Positions 59,756 to 64,000 of a DNA stretch of 64,000 bases are shown piece by piece. The notes under the pieces are model-generated. The model did not search any database and was not told the DNA's origin. It saw nothing but the letters and a program-made list of their open reading frames with translations. Source of the stretch: Paramarasmius palmivorus. Taxonomy: Eukaryota; Basidiomycota; Agaricomycetes; Agaricales; Marasmiaceae. The translations under genes and the position numbers were made by a program. The stretch is from contig JAYKXP010000010.1 of assembly GCA_037176845.1 (NCBI GenBank), forward strand, positions 959,218-1,023,217, written 5' to 3'. Within the stretch, counting starts at the first letter, position 1, and the number at the start of each line of letters is the position of its first letter.

Positions 59756-62700
59756 TTGGTTCATGGCTGAACTTGCCAACGCTGCGCGGAACTATGACCC
59801 TGAAGAGATAGAGATATCATTAGATTTTTGAGTTTGAAATTATTTTACATTGATACCGAATTGTCACCCACATGATATCGTATATCCTGATCCGAGATTC
59901 ACCACTACTTGGCACGCGAGATTTGTCAAAGCGTCGTTCACAGCTACTGGATGTCCCTAACAGGGTCTTGCTAAAGACATGTGTTTCTTATCAATAAGCT
60001 CTTACCGTCAATCCCAATTTCTCCACTGGTAGCTTCTCCGGTTTCAAGGGTCGTTGCCGGCGATTTTGCAGTGGTCAGCAAACCCAGGGATTAGTCTCTC
60101 ATCCTTGACATTCGCGTTCACCACCTTCCGGGATATCCCCATCCCTTTGAAGCATTCCTGTAGCGGATCGGGCTATTTATACTTCTCATTCCCTGCGGCC
60201 AAACCAGACACCTCTTCGATGGATTCTCAGGACGCCGAGAAATGTCAGAGGGCCTCATGTCTTTGCAATCCTTTTCTCCCGGGTATGATTCTCGACGCCC
60301 CACAATTCGGTATCCGTTCTCCTCAGGTGATTGCGTATGACTGCATGCTGAAATTTTGAAACCAGCTTATCTGTGCCAACTGTGGACACGATGTCTATGA
60401 GCATATCGATGTCGCACCAGAAAAGTTGACTCACCTTGGAGTCGCGTAACTGCCAGCACTTTTTTGGCCAGGTTGTCACCTTCTTTGACCTTGTATATTG
60501 TTTATGCTCACTGTTGAGACTAAGGGTGACCATATGCCTGTGGTGCTCCTCTGTCACAGCACGTGCCAACTATTGCAGCGGTTCATCTTCCCAAACTCCG
60601 CCGAACGATGCCCCCAGACTCCCAGGCGTCTCACAATCCATTTGTGCAAGGCAGCAGTAGCGTAGCACCAATTGCTTCCACGGCTTCGACCACAAGCCGA
60701 CCCACGAATTCCGGCATAGTCGCAGCTCTCACTATCCCCATCGATTGACACACTACTCGCCTCCCTCAACGCAACCACCTTGCCACCGAAGGGATCATCT
60801 TCACTCTACGATCTCCACTCCGACTCGTTCAGCTGTTCTACCAGACACCTCCCTCGCATCCTACCCTTCGACGCCATCTCAGTCGGGGTTGTTGCCTCTC
60901 CTGCTCCTCCTGGTACTCCATCCAGAACTCCGTCTAGATCTACCGCTCTATATTCCTTTTCTTCTAGCTCGAGACTTCTGCAGCCTTACGGCCATTCACA
61001 ATACTCAGCCTCCATCTCTCAACAATCTCTCGACGGTGTCGACCTCCTACAGCATCGCGCAGTCGTTCAGGCCTTCCTGCAAATTCCGACTGAATTCAAC
61101 CCCGCCCGTCCTCTCCTTCCATCAGGACCTGTTCCCAATGCTGAACAGGTTCGCCGGGCTCACATGGCACGCTTGCCAACGCAGAATGTCGGTTCTGGTA
61201 GTCGTACTCGCAGCTTCCAAACTGCGATGAGCGTCGGTAGATGTCACTGAGTCTCTGCGCCATCTCCAGCAGAAGAGAGCTCGCCGACAGCATGTTGAGT
61301 ACCTTATCGTCCTGTGGCTGGTTATCTTGCCTCACCAAGTAGGTTCCAGAATCCATATGTCCAGTGCTCTGCCAAACTGACTTCCAAGCTCTCTCTCCTT
61401 ACTCCCAGTGTTCCAAATGTCAGGCGAATTCATCCACGCCGGTAGCTCTGTGCGAATCCCACGTCTGGGATTTCACAACAACGAGAACATCAAGCCCTTT
61501 TGTGGAGACCTCCCAGAAGGTTGGACAGTGTTTCAAGAACTACTTTCCTGTACACCGAGGGACAGCGTTTCCGTTTGTATCAACCATCCAAGACGCCATC
61601 ACCTACGGAAATGCAAATCGACTCGTGAATCCAGCCTGGAACCGATCTACCGATTCGCCTTGTGGTGCCTACACAAGATCATAGAAGACGTACCTCACAC
61701 ACACACACACACTCACAGCATAAGCCCCCCCGCACTCAGAGCTGTGGAAACCGAACAAGGATCAAGAAGGACTGAACAAGTCTAAGGTGTCCACTGGAGT
61801 TACAGAGCTGAAGGAACACTTTTTTTTGGTAATTTACTCACCTATTGTTGCTATGCTTTGTGATTAATGGATGCTTTACACCCAGCACCCTCGAACTTCA
61901 TCCAAATTTGCATGAACTCGCATCCTCCCTGGCTCAATATCCCTCAGATTTGTTTGCTGCGATGAAGCCCCAGAAGAGCAGGACAAACCTCTGAAACAAG
62001 GCGTGTACAACATGCGACTGATTTCCAGAACGTTTTCATGTCGCCATATGAACAATTCCACGAGCGCTCACGGACAATAACCGACAGAGCCATACATTGA
62101 GCTCATCTGCATTCCATCCCTCCAGTGCCTGAACTTCGAACGGCGTCCTGGGTCATCGCCACCTATTATCGTGCTATGCAATGTCCTGATCTGCCACCCA
62201 TCAGATCCACGTGACAAGGGTGTACTCGAGTTTTCACACAAACAATCCCTCTGTCAAAGAGGAACTGCAGAGGATGTTGGCATCTTCTTCTCTGGAGGTT
62301 GATATGAATTGTGGGACTAACACTTAATCGACAGAACTCAACCGAACCCATCCAGCCTTGTCCCCCAGACAACCTGAATACTCTGAACGGGGAAAATAGC
62401 GAAGACGACCCTGTAATCTAACTGTCGGTCGATACAGCCCTGTATCTTCTCACTGACCCTGCGATTTCAGGTGTAGACCAGTTCCCAATCTATTATAGAT
62501 TGGAAGACCATATATGTGATGTCACTCGACTCACTATCGGAGAAGATCCCATTGACGTTTTGTCAATACTCACGCCGTCGCTTTCGCCCCCTCAAAACTA
62601 CTTGTGCATACTCCACCAGAACCCGGCAAGGACTGGGCAGGAATTCCTCAGACTATCTCAGATACATGTCTCTCAACACGACCTACGTCCACGATGGAAT

Positions 62701-64000
62701 CTCTTGGGGTGGAATAATGAGACGGCGACTCTATGCGAATGAAAAGAATGTCACAGTCGTTTCACATTGGAGCACTCCATATGCTGATCTCCTGACCATT
62801 CCCGAAGCAGAACGGGGCGCTGATGTTCATTCCGTGCACACCAGACTTGTCACCCAAGACTCCACTTAACCTCTCAGAGTGCACAGGTCCCCTCGAGAGT
62901 CTTACGGTCGCGGAGTCACCATGCAGATGTGGGACGCTACTTAAGCAACAGGCCATTGACGAACTCGTGTTACGATGGAAACACAGAAATGAAGGTACTA
63001 GCCGCAGCTCTAAACGCTTGGTGAGTTGAATGATCGATATGTGCCTTGCTCTACTACACCTCGAGGCTCCAAGTCTTATTGCAATATCCACGTGCATGCC
63101 TGTTAAAACGTGATAGTCCCCTTGCGACGGCGATAAGCATGCTTCGGCACACAATGATAGTTGCCCTTTTCCTTCTCAACACGGTCTCCCTCCTCTGCCG
63201 TATCACTGCTCATATAAAAACCTTTGCTGCTGATGCTGATCGTGGAAGCACCGTGATCGGTTCATAGACACATCCATCGATGACATCAAGGAGCTCGATA
63301 TGATCATGACTGGGCTACGCCCCAATGCTCGATGACAATTAGGACCGACTGCTCTTTGTTTGATGAGCACCATCCACCGTGATACGCCTGACTTTAATCA
63401 CGGTCTTTTTCGAAACGCAAATACGCTAGTTTTGCACTTTATTATAGTTTGCATAAACTCATAATGGTTATAGAAGACTATATGAGCCTCTTAGAAATAA
63501 GCTAGTCACAATGGACGGAAGGTGTTTTGGTGGTTATATTAGCTGAATCCAGTACATACAAAGGTAACGCCCCGACCTGGGTATCTGGCCAGGTCACCAC
63601 TATAATATTTACCGTTCTACCAGTCTAGATATGCTCAGTAGTACAATCCACACTCCTGAAAACTGTAGTGAGAAGTCCTTAAGTGAAATTCCCATACGGA
63701 CTACACCTATCACCTACCGGACTGCACCAAATGGAGTCTTAACCAGTTAATTTACCCCGTTCATCACCCAGAAGAGTTAAACGGCTCTGAGCATCACTCG
63801 GACTGATGGCCAGAGGGGAAACTGATCGAAAATCAACCGATGCGAATCCGGGATACGCAAGGGTCTAAGAGACCTGTCGTCCGAAGTGGAACCTATTATC
63901 TTAGTCGGAGGCATAGCGTTCAAACCGTAGTTAACGGTGGCGAGGAAGCGATTCCCTCTATATAACCTTATTGGAACACGTACCACAAAGGAGATGGATA
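59756..64000. other. 4.2-kb region of short, broken frames
   Basis: No intact gene is supported. On the minus strand a piece near 60258-60530 reads TIYKVKEGDNLAKKVLAVTRL and, after a GTGAGT…CATAG intron, DIVSTVGTDKLVSKFQ, stopping at about 60255; its 5' part is blocked by stops. Plus-strand frames of about 155-160 codons at 60745-61250 are Ser/Pro/Leu-rich and overlap in two phases. Pieces at 61408-61660 (FIHAGSSVRIPRLGFHNNEN) and 62516-62870 (GGIMRRRLYANEKNVTVVSH) look protein-like but are isolated. The last 700 bases show nothing. This is most likely decayed genes or transposon remains. Confidence 0.4.
61696..61712. repeat. (CA)n microsatellite
   Basis: Eight and a half CA units, uninterrupted, within the gene-poor right end. 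Confidence 0.9.

Noticed and set aside
63300..64000. Possible LTR at the right edge
   Set aside because: No terminal TG…CA pairing, primer-binding site or second copy could be seen inside the window.

Overview
The window is nuclear DNA from a filamentous basidiomycete, most likely an Agaricomycete. The genes are densely packed on both strands and almost all are broken by many short (about 45-65 bp) GT-AG introns, often with CTRAY branch sites. The families also fit: vigilin/Scp160, an ERO1 oxidase, ATP sulfurylase with a fungal regulatory domain, an adenylate-forming reductase, a phenol-hydroxylase-type monooxygenase and a T5orf172/MUG113 protein. No rRNA, convincing tRNA, CRISPR array, bacterial-type operon or intact transposon was seen. 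Exon joins were worked out by hand from splice signals and reading frame; most are solid, and doubtful ones are marked.

Left part (1-21 kb) is mostly housekeeping. It holds a secreted lysozyme/transglycosylase-like protein, protein phosphatase 5, a U2SURP/SR140-like splicing factor, a multi-KH vigilin (minus strand), ERO1, an unknown single-pass membrane protein, ATP sulfurylase and a secreted aspartic protease. Middle part (21.7-41.6 kb) is rich in regulators: a compact Zn(II)2Cys6 factor whose zinc cluster is split by introns, a 3.1-kb gene-poor stretch, a cell-wall-integrity-type MAPK kinase, NAA50, two C2H2 zinc-finger genes of similar design, DNA ligase I, a BolA protein with a likely mitochondrial presequence, and a GH53 galactanase.

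From 42 to 56 kb there is a candidate specialised-metabolite cluster: an MCT-type MFS transporter, an NmrA/extended-SDR protein, a three-domain adenylation-carrier-reductase enzyme, a carbonyl-reductase-type SDR and an FAD phenol-hydroxylase-like monooxygenase. These could activate and reduce a carboxylic acid, adjust carbonyl/alcohol state, hydroxylate an aromatic ring and move the product. That grouping is inference; the individual family calls are strong.

The right end (56-64 kb) is accessory in character: inverted repeats, a diverged tandem repeat, a small T5orf172/MUG113 gene, two short orphan genes, and about 4 kb in which reading frames are short and broken.
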